Of a stretch of DNA of 64,000 nucleotides, positions 34,331 through 43,339 are shown in pieces. Each line of letters begins with the position of its first letter. The stretch's first letter is position 1. This DNA comes from DASQZJ01 sp035638775 (GTDB lineage Bacteria > Pseudomonadota > Gammaproteobacteria > UBA5335 > SLRW01): contig DASQZJ010000012.1 in NCBI GenBank assembly GCA_035638775.1, forward strand, positions 157,171-221,170, in the 5' to 3' direction. Under the pieces are notes generated by a model. The model was not told where the DNA came from. It ran no database searches and saw nothing but the letters and a program-made list of their open reading frames with translations. The translations under genes were made by a program, and so were the position numbers.

Positions 34331-35479
34331 TCAACCCGCCGGGAGGCCCGCGACCTGCAGCACCGCCTCGGCGGCACGCGCGCTGGCGTTCCGCTTCAGC
34401 ATCTCGTGCGCCCGGGCGAACGACTCGCGCAGCCGGGTCCGGCGATCGGTGTCGTCCAGCATCCGCAGCAGGGTTTCACCCATCCGCTGCGGCTCGACAT
34501 CCCCCTGGATGAATTCCGGCACCAGCGGCTCGCCGGTCAGGAAGTTCGGCAGCGCGTAGCGGTCGATACGCACCAGTCCGGTCTTCTTCAGCAGCACGTA
34601 GGTCAAGGGCGACACGCGATACGCCGCGATCATCGGACACTTGAGCAGCATCGCCTCGAGTGCCGCCGTGCCGCAGGCGAGCATCGCCGCATCGGCGGCG
34701 GCGAGCACCTCCCGCGCGCGCCCGTCCACGAGTCTGAGCGGCAGGTCCGTGCCGCCGGAGCGCGCCAGCGCCTCCTCGAACGCCGCGCGCACCCGCGGCG
34801 TCGCCATCGGGGCCACGAAGCGGATCCCCGGGCGCTGCTCCGCCAGCCACCGCACCGTGGCGAGGAATGGCTCGGCCAGGGTCCCGATCTCGCCCAGCCG
34901 GCTGCCCGGCAGGACCGCTACCAGCGATCCCGGCGCGTTCTCGCCCAGCGCTTCGCGCGCGGCCGCATGGTCCACCTGCAGCGGTATCTCGTCCGCCAGC
35001 GGATGACCGACGAAGCTCACCGCGACCCGGTGCTCCCGGTAGAAGTCCGCCTCGAACGGCAGCAGCGTCAGGATCCGGTCCACCGCCCGCGCGATGGTGT
35101 GCACCCGGCCCGGACGCCAGGCCCAGACGCTCGGGCTGACGTAGTGGACGGTGCGGATTCCGCCCCGGTGTAGCCTGGCCTCCAGGCCGAGGTTGAACTC
35201 CGGGGAATCCACGCCGATGAAGACGTCGGGCGGGTGCTCGAGGAAATGGCGCCGCAGCCGGCGCCGGATCGCCAGCAGCCCCGGCAGGTGACGCAGCACC
35301 TCCACCACGCCCATCACCGACAGCCGCTCGAGATCCACCAGCGTGCGGCAGCCCTCCGCCTGCATCCGCGGCCCGGCCACACCTTCGGCGAGCACCGGGC
35401 AGGGCGAACGCCGGCGGAGCTCCCGCAGCAGGCCGGCGGCCAGGTAGTCGCCCGAGCTCTCTCCGGCCACGAGGGCCAC
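34331..35479 (-). CDS. lpxB: Lipid-A-disaccharide synthase
   Basis: Inverting glycosyltransferase (GT19) joining UDP-diacylglucosamine and lipid X on the inner membrane. Motifs are ALVAGESSGDYLAAGLLRE, EGVAGPRMQAEG, VMGVVEVLRHLP, YVSPSVWAWRPGR and ACGTAALEAMLLKCPM. The start is uncertain: after the lpxA stop the only in-frame GTG is at 35479 (382 residues, slightly short at the N-terminus), while a TTG at 35560 would overlap lpxA. Neither has a strong ribosome site. Confidence 0.93.
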   Translation of the reverse strand: MALVAGESSGDYLAAGLLRELRRRSPCPVLAEGVAGPRMQAEGCRTLVDLERLSVMGVVEVLRHLPGLLAIRRRLRRHFLEHPPDVFIGVDSPEFNLGLEARLHRGGIRTVHYVSPSVWAWRPGRVHTIARAVDRILTLLPFEADFYREHRVAVSFVGHPLADEIPLQVDHAAAREALGENAPGSLVAVLPGSRLGEIGTLAEPFLATVRWLAEQRPGIRFVAPMATPRVRAAFEEALARSGGTDLPLRLVDGRAREVLAAADAAMLACGTAALEAMLLKCPMIAAYRVSPLTYVLLKKTGLVRIDRYALPNFLTGEPLVPEFIQGDVEPQRMGETLLRMLDDTDRRTRLRESFARAHEMLKRNASARAAEAVLQVAGLPAG

Positions 35480-35528
35480 GCGCAGGGCACGCCGCGCAGG
35501 GATCCCGGATCCGTCGCCGGGTGGGGTG

Positions 35529-36299
35529 TCAGCGGGTGATGCTGCGTTCGCTGTGGTCAAGAAAGTCCACCAGGATGCCGGTTTCCGGGCTCTCCCGGGC
35601 CAGTTCGCGCAGGCGCTCGCGGGCGTCCTCGAGCCGCAGCCCCTCCCGGTAGAGGAGCCGGTAGGCACGCCGCACGTTCCGGATCTGGGCCTGGGTGAAG
35701 CCGCGCCGACGCAGCCCCTCGGCGTTGATGCCGCGCACCCGCGCCGGGTTGGAGGCCACGGTGACGTACGGAGGCACGTCCCGGTTGACCCCGCAGCCCA
35801 TGCCGCAGAAGGCGTGGGAGCCGATATGGCAGAACTGGTGGATCATGGAAAAGCCCGCCAGGATCGCGTGGTCGTAGACGTGCACGTGGCCCGCGAGCGT
35901 CGCGCAGTTGGCCATGACGACGTCGTTCCCCACCTGGCAGTCGTGCGCGATGTGCACGTAGGCCATGATCCAGTTGTCGCTGCCGATGCGCGTGACCCGC
36001 TGGTCCTGGACGGTGCCGCGGTTGATGGTGCAGTACTCGCGAATCGTGTTGCGATCCCCGATCTCGAGGCGGGTCTCCTCGCCGGCGTATTTCTTGTCCT
36101 GCGGGTCCTCGCCCACCGAGGCGAAGTGGAAGATCCGGTTCTCGCGGCCGATCCGGGTCGGCCCCCGGAGCACCACGTGCGAGCCGATCCACGTGCCGTC
36201 CCCGATCTCGACCCCCGGGCCGACGACGCTGTAGGGACCGATGCTCACGTTCCGGCCCACGCGCGCGGACTCGTCGATGATGGCGGTACGATCAATCAC
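35529..36299 (-). CDS. lpxA: Acyl-ACP--UDP-N-acetylglucosamine O-acyltransferase
   Basis: First committed step of lipid A synthesis. The protein has 256 residues and forms a left-handed beta helix from hexapeptide repeats (IDRTAIIDESARVGRNVSIG onward). The catalytic His lies in the HIAHDCQVGND region, and Gly/His chain-length determinants follow in the C-terminal half. It has a GTG start at 36299. It overlaps the fabZ end by 8 bases. Confidence 0.96.
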   Translation of the reverse strand: MIDRTAIIDESARVGRNVSIGPYSVVGPGVEIGDGTWIGSHVVLRGPTRIGRENRIFHFASVGEDPQDKKYAGEETRLEIGDRNTIREYCTINRGTVQDQRVTRIGSDNWIMAYVHIAHDCQVGNDVVMANCATLAGHVHVYDHAILAGFSMIHQFCHIGSHAFCGMGCGVNRDVPPYVTVASNPARVRGINAEGLRRRGFTQAQIRNVRRAYRLLYREGLRLEDARERLRELARESPETGILVDFLDHSERSITR

Positions 36300-36744
36300 G
36301 CGGATACTCCCTCGCCGCGCACATGATCTCCGCTTCCGCCACGCGCTGCCCCTCGACCCTGGCCTCGCAGCTGAACTTCCAGATGTTGCGCGAGGAACGC
36401 AGCAGGCGGGATTCCAGGATCATCTGGTCGCCGGGGTAGACGGTGCGCTTGAAGCGGGCCTTGTCGATGCCCACCAGGAAATACACCGTGTCCGCATCCG
36501 GCGTCAGGCCGGCCGTCTGGAACGCCAGCACCCCCGTGGCCTGGGCCATCGCCTCCAGGATCAGCACGCCCGGCATGACCGGCCGGTCCGGAAAATGCCC
36601 GGAGAAGAAGGGCTCGTTCACCGTCACGTTCTTGAGCGCGACCAGCGACTCGCCGGGCGTGCACTCGAGCACGCGGTCGAGCAGCAGGAACGGGTACCGA
36701 TGAGGCAGATGTCGGAAAATCCCGTGGATATCCAGAGTAGTCAA
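36292..36744 (-). CDS. fabZ: 3-hydroxyacyl-ACP dehydratase FabZ
   Basis: Dehydrates 3-hydroxyacyl-ACP in fatty acid synthesis. It shares substrate with LpxA/LpxD, which explains the clustering. The hot-dog motif LPHRYPFLLLDRVLE and the active-site stretch FFSGHFPDRPVMPGVLILEAMAQ are intact. I take the TTG at 36744 as start (150 residues; GAGG 5 bases upstream in GAGGAAGTC). The ATG at 36786, which overlaps the lpxD stop as TGATG, would add 14 unconserved residues and is the alternative. Confidence 0.94.
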   Translation of the reverse strand: MTTLDIHGIFRHLPHRYPFLLLDRVLECTPGESLVALKNVTVNEPFFSGHFPDRPVMPGVLILEAMAQATGVLAFQTAGLTPDADTVYFLVGIDKARFKRTVYPGDQMILESRLLRSSRNIWKFSCEARVEGQRVAEAEIMCAAREYPRD

Positions 36745-36785
36745 GACTTCCTCTTCGCGTTGTCCGGCCGATCCCCGGCGGCACA

Positions 36786-37844
36786 TCAGTCCGAGGTCGG
36801 GGTCTTCTTGTTCACCTTCTTCTCGAGCGCGGCCAGCCGCCGTGCCATCTCGTCCAGGTGCCGGAAGCGGGCGGAGTTCTTGCGCCAGCTCCCGGTCGGC
36901 TCCATCGGGGTGCCGGACGAGTAGCTGCCCGGCCTGGTGATGGAACGGCTCACCGTGCAGCGCCCGGTGAGGACCACGTCATCCGCGATCTCGATGTGTC
37001 CCACCATCCCGACCGCGCCCGCGATCAGGCAGCGGCGGCCGACCACGGTGCTCCCGGAGATGCCGACGAAGGCGGCGATGGCGGTGTGCGCGCCGATGCG
37101 CACGTTGTGGGCGATCTGGATCTGGTTGTCGAGCTTGACCCCCTCCTCGATCACGGTGTCGCCGATCGCTCCGCGGTCGATGGTGGTGTTGGCCCCGATC
37201 TCCACGTCATCCCCGACGCGCACCGAGCCCAGCTGGGGCACCTTGACCCAGCCCTCCCCGTCGCGCGCGATGCCGAAGCCGTCGCCGCCAATGACCACGC
37301 CCGGGTGCACCAGCACGCGGCGGCCCAGCACCACGTCGTGGCAGACGGTCACGTTGGCGACCAACCGGGTGTCCGCGCTGACCCGGGCGCGTGCACCCAC
37401 CACGCAGCCGGGCCCGACCACGACACCCTCGTCCAGCCGCGCGCCGGCTTCCACCACGGCCTGGGGACCGACGCTCGCGCCGGCACCGAGCGCGACGTCG
37501 TCGGCCACCACCGCCGACGGATGCACGCCCGGCGCGCCACGCTCGTCCGGGGCGAACAGTGCCGCCATGCGGGCGTAGGTGAGATAGGGATCCTCGCTGA
37601 CCAGGACCGGGACACCGGCGGCATCGACGTCCTGCGGCGATACGATCACCGCGCCCGCGTGCGTCTCCTCGAGGTACCGGCGGTAATGCGGGTTGGCCAG
37701 GAAAGCCAGGCGGTCGGGCGCGCCTTCCTGCAGCGTGCACACGCCCACGACGCGCCGCTCGCCGTCGCCGACGAGCTCGCAGCCGAACCGCTGCGCCAGC
37801 TCGCGCAGGCGGTATCCGGAGCCGTGTGGCGTCGCGTCCGGCAC
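36786..37844 (-). CDS. lpxD: UDP-3-O-(3-hydroxyacyl)glucosamine N-acyltransferase
   Basis: Third step of lipid A synthesis, 352 residues. An N-terminal uridine-binding domain (about 1-105) is followed by hexapeptide-repeat beta helix (VHPSAVVADDVALGAGASVG onward) and a C-terminal helical tail. The catalytic His is in the QIAHNVRIG segment. It has a GTG start at 37844, 4 bases after the ompH stop. The bamA-ompH-lpxD-fabZ-lpxA-lpxB order is conserved. Confidence 0.96.
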   Translation of the reverse strand: MPDATPHGSGYRLRELAQRFGCELVGDGERRVVGVCTLQEGAPDRLAFLANPHYRRYLEETHAGAVIVSPQDVDAAGVPVLVSEDPYLTYARMAALFAPDERGAPGVHPSAVVADDVALGAGASVGPQAVVEAGARLDEGVVVGPGCVVGARARVSADTRLVANVTVCHDVVLGRRVLVHPGVVIGGDGFGIARDGEGWVKVPQLGSVRVGDDVEIGANTTIDRGAIGDTVIEEGVKLDNQIQIAHNVRIGAHTAIAAFVGISGSTVVGRRCLIAGAVGMVGHIEIADDVVLTGRCTVSRSITRPGSYSSGTPMEPTGSWRKNSARFRHLDEMARRLAALEKKVNKKTPTSD

Positions 37845-37848
37845 GCTG

Positions 37849-38382
37849 CTACTTCCCGCTCTTGCTCTCTTTCTTGAGCTCCGCCAGCACCCGCTCGGTG
37901 AGATCCACCTTGTTGCTCACGTAGGCAACGCCGTCCACCAGGATCAGGTCGTAGTGCCCCTGCTTGGCGATGCGGTCCACCACCGCCTTGATGGTGCCGT
38001 TGAGCTTGCGCAGCTCCTTGCTCCGGGTGGACTGCAGGTCGTCCTGGAACTGCTGCTGCTTGAGCTGCAGGTCGTGCTGCTTGTCCTGGATCTTCGACTG
38101 CAGGTCGTCGCGTTCGGACTGGCTCATCACGTCCGAGTTGCGCTGGTACTTCTGCTGCATCTTCTGCAGGGCGTCATGCTCGGACTGCAGCTGCTTCTCC
38201 CGGGGCTGGAACCTGCTCTGGATCCGTTCCCGGGCGGCCTGTGCCTGCGGTGCCTCCTGCATCAGGCGCGGGACGTTCACGAATCCGACCTTGAGCTGCG
38301 CGTACGCCGGCAGGCTGCCCAGCAGCAGCGTGCCACCCAGAATCGCCATCATCAGTTTGTAACGATTCGCCAAACGCTTCAC
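37849..38382 (-). CDS. skp: Periplasmic chaperone Skp/OmpH
   Basis: Trimeric holdase that carries unfolded outer-membrane proteins to BamA. The GTG at 38382 (GGAGAG 7 bases upstream) gives 177 residues: a signal peptide ending AYA/Q (about 23), the core strand LKVGFVNVPRLMQEAP, and long Gln/Lys/Asp-rich tentacle helices (about 45-135). It lies 89 bases after bamA and 4 before lpxD. Confidence 0.93.
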   Translation of the reverse strand: MKRLANRYKLMMAILGGTLLLGSLPAYAQLKVGFVNVPRLMQEAPQAQAARERIQSRFQPREKQLQSEHDALQKMQQKYQRNSDVMSQSERDDLQSKIQDKQHDLQLKQQQFQDDLQSTRSKELRKLNGTIKAVVDRIAKQGHYDLILVDGVAYVSNKVDLTERVLAELKKESKSGK

Positions 38383-38471
38383 TTGCTTTCTCTCCTGTAC
38401 AGGCGGCGGTGACTGTCGATGCAGCATACTGAATTGCATGCCGTGCGTGTACTCCGGGGTCGGCCCGCCGG

Positions 38472-40766
38472 TCAGAAACTGCTGCCGAAGGTAAAGCCGA
38501 ACACCTGGGTCTGATCGTTCGGCGACGTGTTGATCGGATGCGCCAGGCTGAACTGCATCAGCCCCACCACCGGGGTCAGCCACTGGAACGTCAGGCCCAC
38601 CGAGGTGCGCAGCCGCCGGAACTTGAAATCGCGGGCGCGCGCGTAGACGTTGCCGGCGTCGAAGAATACGCCGAAACGCATGTTGTGGCTCTTGAACAGC
38701 CGCGGAAAGAACAGGCTGTTCTGCGACGACACCAGCACGTCGCCGCCGACCGGGTTGTTGAACTGGTCGCGTGGTCCGAGGTAGCTCGGCTGGAACCCCC
38801 GGACCGTGCCCATGCCGCCGCCGAAGTACTTCTGCCACGGCGGCACGTCGGTGGTCCTGCCGTAGGCGTGGCCCCAGGCCAGGGTGTTGTCGCTCTCGCC
38901 CAGCAGGTACTTGTTGATCGGCAGCATCTGCTGATAGCGGTACTGGGCCAGCACGTAGCGAAGATCGCCGGGGGGCACGGCAACGGTGGTGCTGAGGCTG
39001 TGCAGGTACCCCCGGTCGGGAAAGATGGTGCGGTCGCGGGTGTCACGCGAGACGCCCATCTGCAGCTGGACGCTGTCGAGCCGGTTGCCGTTGTCGTGGA
39101 CGAACTGCTCCACCTGCAGCGGGCTCACCGGTGACGTGAACACGTCCGTGTACTGGTATCCCAGGCCCAGGTTGACGTTGTCGTACTCGCTGATGGGGAT
39201 GCCGAAGCTGACCGTCCCGCCGTAGGTCTTGGTGGTGAAGCTCGAGCTCACCTGGGTCAGCGCGCTGGTGCGCCGGTAGAACGCCGAAATGGTGCGGCTG
39301 ATGCCGTTCAGGGTGTAGTACGGCTGGGTCAGCGAGAAGCTGTAGAGGTCCGTGTAATGGCTGCGGTCCGCCCGCAGCGAGACCCGGTCGCCGGTGCCGA
39401 GAAAATCCGAGTGCGACACGCTGGCGTTGAGCAATGCGCCCTGCGAGCCGGAGTAGCCCACCCCGACCTGGAAGCTGCCGGCGCTGCGCTCCTTGACGTC
39501 GTAGTTGACGTCCACCTTGTCGTCGCTTCCCGGCACCCGCTTGGTATTGACCTTGGCGCTTTCGACGAACGGCAGGCGCGTCAGGCGGGTGCGCCCGCGC
39601 TTGACCGCCGATCCGTTGAAGATGCCGCTCTCGAACTGACGCATCTCGCGCCGCAGCACGTAGTCGTCGGTCTTCTCGTTGCCGCTGAAGTTGACGTGCC
39701 GCACGTAGAAGCGGTTGCCCGGCTCGACGTAAAAGGTCAGCTTGACGGTCTTGTTCTTCTGGTCGATTTCGGGAATCGGGTTGACGTTGGCGAAGGCGTA
39801 GCCCTCCTCGCCGAGACGCTGCGAGATCTGCTTGCCGGCCTGGGTCGCCTTCTGGCGCGAGAACACCGCGCCCGGCCGGATGTCGATGAACTTGCGCAGC
39901 TGCTTGCGCGGCAGGATCAGGTCACCCGCCAGGTTGACGTTGCCGACCTTGTAGCGGCTGCCCTCGTGGATGTTGATGGTGATGTAGATGCTCTTCTTGT
40001 CCGGCGACAGCGACACCTGGGTGGACTCGACGCGCATGTTCACGTAGCCGCGGTCCTGGTAGTAGGACTGGATCGACTGCAGGTCGCCGGACAGCGCCTG
40101 GCGCGAGTAGCGGTCGTTCTTCGTGTACCAGGTGAACAGGCCCGGCGTGGTCAGCTTCATCTGGTCCTTCAGCGTCGAGTCGCTGAAGACGTGGTTGCCG
40201 ACGATGTTGATCTTGCGGATGGTCGCGACCTGCCCCTCGTGGATCTTGATCGCCAGGCTGACGCGGTTGTCGACCTCGTGCTTGATGTCGGTGTGGATCT
40301 TCACGCCGTACTTGCCGTTGGAGTAGTACTGCCGGCGCAGCTCCTGCTCCACCTGATCCAGCAGCGAGCGGTTGAACACCCGCCCCTGGGCCAGCCCGAC
40401 CTTGGTCAGCGCCTTCTTGAGCTTGTCGGTCTTGATCGACTTGTTGCCGCTGATGGAGAAGCTCGAGATCGTCGGGCGTTCCTTGACCTTCACGATCAGG
40501 GTATCGCCCTGGCGCTCCAGTTCGACGTCGCTGAAGAAGCCGGTGTTGTAGAGCGACCGGATGACACCCTGCGCCTTGCTCTGGTCGAGGGTGTCGCCGA
40601 CCCCCACGTCCATGTAGTTGAAGACGGTGCCCTTCTCGATCCTCTGCAGCCCCTCGACCCGGATATGCTTGATCACGAACGGCTGGAACGCGTACGCGCT
40701 GCCGGCGAACAGCGCCAGAAGCAGGCAAACGAGCCCTCGTCCTCGCAGGTCCCGGAAGATACTCAA
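38472..40766 (-). CDS. bamA: Outer membrane protein assembly factor BamA
   Basis: Core of the BAM complex that inserts beta-barrel proteins, 764 residues. A signal peptide ends at AYA/F (about 26). Five POTRA domains cover about 27-425, beginning FVIKHIRVEGLQRIEKG. The Omp85 barrel carries the VRGF motif (TVRGFQPS) in loop 6 and a C-terminal aromatic signal FGFTFGSSF. The start is a TTG at 40766 with AAAGGA 9 bases upstream; no ATG or GTG is available before the signal peptide. It lies 27 bases after rseP. Confidence 0.96.
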   Translation of the reverse strand: MSIFRDLRGRGLVCLLLALFAGSAYAFQPFVIKHIRVEGLQRIEKGTVFNYMDVGVGDTLDQSKAQGVIRSLYNTGFFSDVELERQGDTLIVKVKERPTISSFSISGNKSIKTDKLKKALTKVGLAQGRVFNRSLLDQVEQELRRQYYSNGKYGVKIHTDIKHEVDNRVSLAIKIHEGQVATIRKINIVGNHVFSDSTLKDQMKLTTPGLFTWYTKNDRYSRQALSGDLQSIQSYYQDRGYVNMRVESTQVSLSPDKKSIYITINIHEGSRYKVGNVNLAGDLILPRKQLRKFIDIRPGAVFSRQKATQAGKQISQRLGEEGYAFANVNPIPEIDQKNKTVKLTFYVEPGNRFYVRHVNFSGNEKTDDYVLRREMRQFESGIFNGSAVKRGRTRLTRLPFVESAKVNTKRVPGSDDKVDVNYDVKERSAGSFQVGVGYSGSQGALLNASVSHSDFLGTGDRVSLRADRSHYTDLYSFSLTQPYYTLNGISRTISAFYRRTSALTQVSSSFTTKTYGGTVSFGIPISEYDNVNLGLGYQYTDVFTSPVSPLQVEQFVHDNGNRLDSVQLQMGVSRDTRDRTIFPDRGYLHSLSTTVAVPPGDLRYVLAQYRYQQMLPINKYLLGESDNTLAWGHAYGRTTDVPPWQKYFGGGMGTVRGFQPSYLGPRDQFNNPVGGDVLVSSQNSLFFPRLFKSHNMRFGVFFDAGNVYARARDFKFRRLRTSVGLTFQWLTPVVGLMQFSLAHPINTSPNDQTQVFGFTFGSSF

Positions 40767-40793
40767 GAAGTCGTCCTTTCCGCTGTTCCGGCG

Positions 40794-42155
40794 TCAGCCG
40801 TGCAAGCGCGCCAGATCGTTGTACAGTGCCAGCCCGATCAGCAGCAGCAGGGCCGCCAGGCCGATCTGCTGGCCTATGGCCTGCGCCTGCTCGGACAGGG
40901 GACGGCCTTTCACGACCTCGATCACGTAGTAGAGCAGGTGTCCGCCATCCAGTACCGGTATCGGCAGCAGATTCAGGATCGCCAGGCTGACGCTGACGAC
41001 CGCCAGGAATCCCAGAAACGGCGCCAGGCCGATGCTGGCCGACTCACCGGCATAGCGCGCAATACTGATTGGGCCGCTGATGTTTTTCAAGGGAACCTGG
41101 CCCACGATCATCTTCCAGGTCGCCTGTACCGTGAGCAGGGAGATCTTCCATGTCCGCCCGAGCGCGGCCGGGACGGCGTGCAGCGGGCCCGGACGGTAGC
41201 GGGCGACCATGTCCGAGAAAAGCCCCTTCGGGACGTGCGCCCGCGCGCCGATGAAGCCCACGCGCTTCCCGGATTCCTCGCGACTGCCCACGGCCACCAT
41301 GATGTGCCGTTCCTGCCCGTCCCGGTGCACGGTGAAGGGCACCCTGCTGTCCGGACGAGCCTGCACCGCCTGCACCAGATCGTCCCAGCTGTGCACCGGC
41401 CTGCCCGCCACCGCCACGATCCGGTCGCCGCTCTTGAGACCCGAACTCGCCGCCGGTCCGCCCGAGACGAGCTGGCCCAGCACCGGGGGTACCGTCGGAC
41501 GATACTCCGCGATCCCGAGTCCCGGCAGCAGCTTGCCGGGCCCGGTCAGGTCCTTCCCGGGCGGCACGTGCACCGTCACCCGGCGCCGCGCCCCCTGCGC
41601 CGTGCGGACCGTAACATCCGCCTTGCCGGAGCCGAGCACCGCCTCCAGCAGGCCCAGGCTGGCCTGCTCCCAGGTCGGCGTCGCGTCGCCCCCGACCGAG
41701 ACGATCACGTCCCCGGCCTGCAGGCCCGCCTGCGCCGCCGGACTGTGCGGCGCGACCGATCCGATCTTCGGCTTGATGCCGGTCACGCCCACGAGGAACA
41801 TCAGGTAGAACACCAGCACGGCGAGCACGAGGTTCGCGATGGGGCCCGCCGCAACAATGGCGAACCGTCTGGTCACCGACTGCCGGTTGAACGCGCGGTC
41901 GAGCTCGCCTTCCGGCACCTCGCCCTCGCGCTCGTCGAGCATCTTCACATAGCCGCCCAGGGGGATCGCGCCCAGGGCGTACTCCGTCCCGTCCCGTGCG
42001 GTGCGCCGCCAGAGCGGCCGCCCGAACCCCACGCTGAAGCGCAGCACCCGTACCCCGAGCCGGCGCGCGACCCAGAAGTGACCGAACTCGTGGAACGTGA
42101 CCAGCACTCCCAGGGTCACGGCGAACGCGGCCGCCGAAATCAGGATGCCGGTCAT
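40794..42155 (-). CDS. rseP: Site-2 protease RseP
   Basis: Inner-membrane zinc metalloprotease that cleaves anti-sigma RseA and remnant signal peptides. The protein has 453 residues with HEFGH (22-26) in the first membrane segment, two PDZ domains between about 115 and 300, and the second zinc-site motif LPIPVLDGGHLL near the C-terminus. The ATG at 42155 overlaps the dxr stop as ATGA. It is placed between dxr and bamA, as in E. coli. Confidence 0.96.
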   Translation of the reverse strand: MTGILISAAAFAVTLGVLVTFHEFGHFWVARRLGVRVLRFSVGFGRPLWRRTARDGTEYALGAIPLGGYVKMLDEREGEVPEGELDRAFNRQSVTRRFAIVAAGPIANLVLAVLVFYLMFLVGVTGIKPKIGSVAPHSPAAQAGLQAGDVIVSVGGDATPTWEQASLGLLEAVLGSGKADVTVRTAQGARRRVTVHVPPGKDLTGPGKLLPGLGIAEYRPTVPPVLGQLVSGGPAASSGLKSGDRIVAVAGRPVHSWDDLVQAVQARPDSRVPFTVHRDGQERHIMVAVGSREESGKRVGFIGARAHVPKGLFSDMVARYRPGPLHAVPAALGRTWKISLLTVQATWKMIVGQVPLKNISGPISIARYAGESASIGLAPFLGFLAVVSVSLAILNLLPIPVLDGGHLLYYVIEVVKGRPLSEQAQAIGQQIGLAALLLLIGLALYNDLARLHG

Positions 42156-43339
42156 TGCGCGAGCCTCCGGACCTGCTCCGCGGCCGTCTCGCGGGCCCGG
42201 GCGTCGAGCGCCACGACCTCGTCGATGGTGCCGGCCGGCGGCGCCCCCAGCTCGTCCAGGGTCGCCTCGATGGTTGCGGCGATCCGCGGGAAGCGGATCC
42301 GCCCGTCCAGGAACGACTCCACCGCGACCTCGTTGGCCGCGTTCAGGACCACCGGACCGCTGCTGCCGGCTTCCCAGGCCCGGACCGCCAGTGCCAGGCA
42401 CGGGAACCGTCCGAGATCGGGCGGCTCGAAGTCCAGTCGTGCCACCTCGAACAGATCCAGGGGCGTCACGCCCGACTCCAGCCGCTCGGGCATGCCCAGG
42501 GCGTGTGCAATGGGCGTACGCATGTCCGGGTTGCCCAGCTGCGCCAGCACCGAACCGTCGACATACTCGACCATGGAATGCACCACGCTCTGCGGATGCA
42601 GCACCACCTGGATATGCTCGGGGGTGGTGCCGAACAGCCAGCAGGCCTCGATCACCTCCAGCCCCTTGTTCATCATCGTGGCCGAGTCGACCGAGATCTT
42701 CCGGCCCATCACCCAGTTGGGATGGGCGCACGCCTGGTCCGGCGTCACTGCCTCCAGCTCCTCGAGCGGCGTCCGCCGGAACGGTCCCCCCGAGGCCGTC
42801 AGCAGGATGCGCCTCGCTCCCGACCGGGCCACGCCGGTTCCGGGATGGAACCGGTCCGGGAGGCACTGGAAGATGGCGTTGTGCTCGCTGTCGATGGGCA
42901 CCAGCTCCGCGGCGCCGGCGGCGACCTCCGCCATGAACAGGTGCCCGGCCATGACCAGCGCTTCCTTGTTCGCCAGCAGCACGCGCTTGCCGGCGCGCAC
43001 GGCGGCCAGCGTCGGAAGCAGCCCGACGCCGCCGACGATCGCCGCCATCACGCAATCCGCGCCGGCAATCGCGGCCGCGCACTCCAGTGCCTCGGTCCCG
43101 CCCCGGACCTCGGTCGCCAGGCCCTCGCCCGCGAGATTGGCGCGCAGCGTCTCCGCTGCCCGCCGGTCGGCCATCACGGCGAGCTCCGGGCGGAATTCCC
43201 GGCACTGCTCCGTCATCCGCTCGACGTCGCGATTGGCGGTCAGCGCCACCACCCGGAAACGCTCGGGATGGCGGCGGAGCACGTCCAGCGTGCTGCCGCC
43301 GATACTGCCGGTGGACCCCAGAATGCTTATGCCTGTCAT
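42152..43339 (-). CDS. dxr: 1-deoxy-D-xylulose 5-phosphate reductoisomerase
   Basis: NADPH-dependent second step of the MEP isoprenoid pathway, 395 residues. The N-terminal nucleotide motif ILGSTGSIGGSTLDVL, the LLANKEALVMAG block, the metal-binding acidic residues in VPIDSEHNAIFQCL and the flexible loop HPNWVMGRKISVDSATMMNK are all present. It is coupled to cdsA (ATGA overlap at 43336-43339) and to rseP. Confidence 0.97.
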   Translation of the reverse strand: MTGISILGSTGSIGGSTLDVLRRHPERFRVVALTANRDVERMTEQCREFRPELAVMADRRAAETLRANLAGEGLATEVRGGTEALECAAAIAGADCVMAAIVGGVGLLPTLAAVRAGKRVLLANKEALVMAGHLFMAEVAAGAAELVPIDSEHNAIFQCLPDRFHPGTGVARSGARRILLTASGGPFRRTPLEELEAVTPDQACAHPNWVMGRKISVDSATMMNKGLEVIEACWLFGTTPEHIQVVLHPQSVVHSMVEYVDGSVLAQLGNPDMRTPIAHALGMPERLESGVTPLDLFEVARLDFEPPDLGRFPCLALAVRAWEAGSSGPVVLNAANEVAVESFLDGRIRFPRIAATIEATLDELGAPPAGTIDEVVALDARARETAAEQVRRLAQ

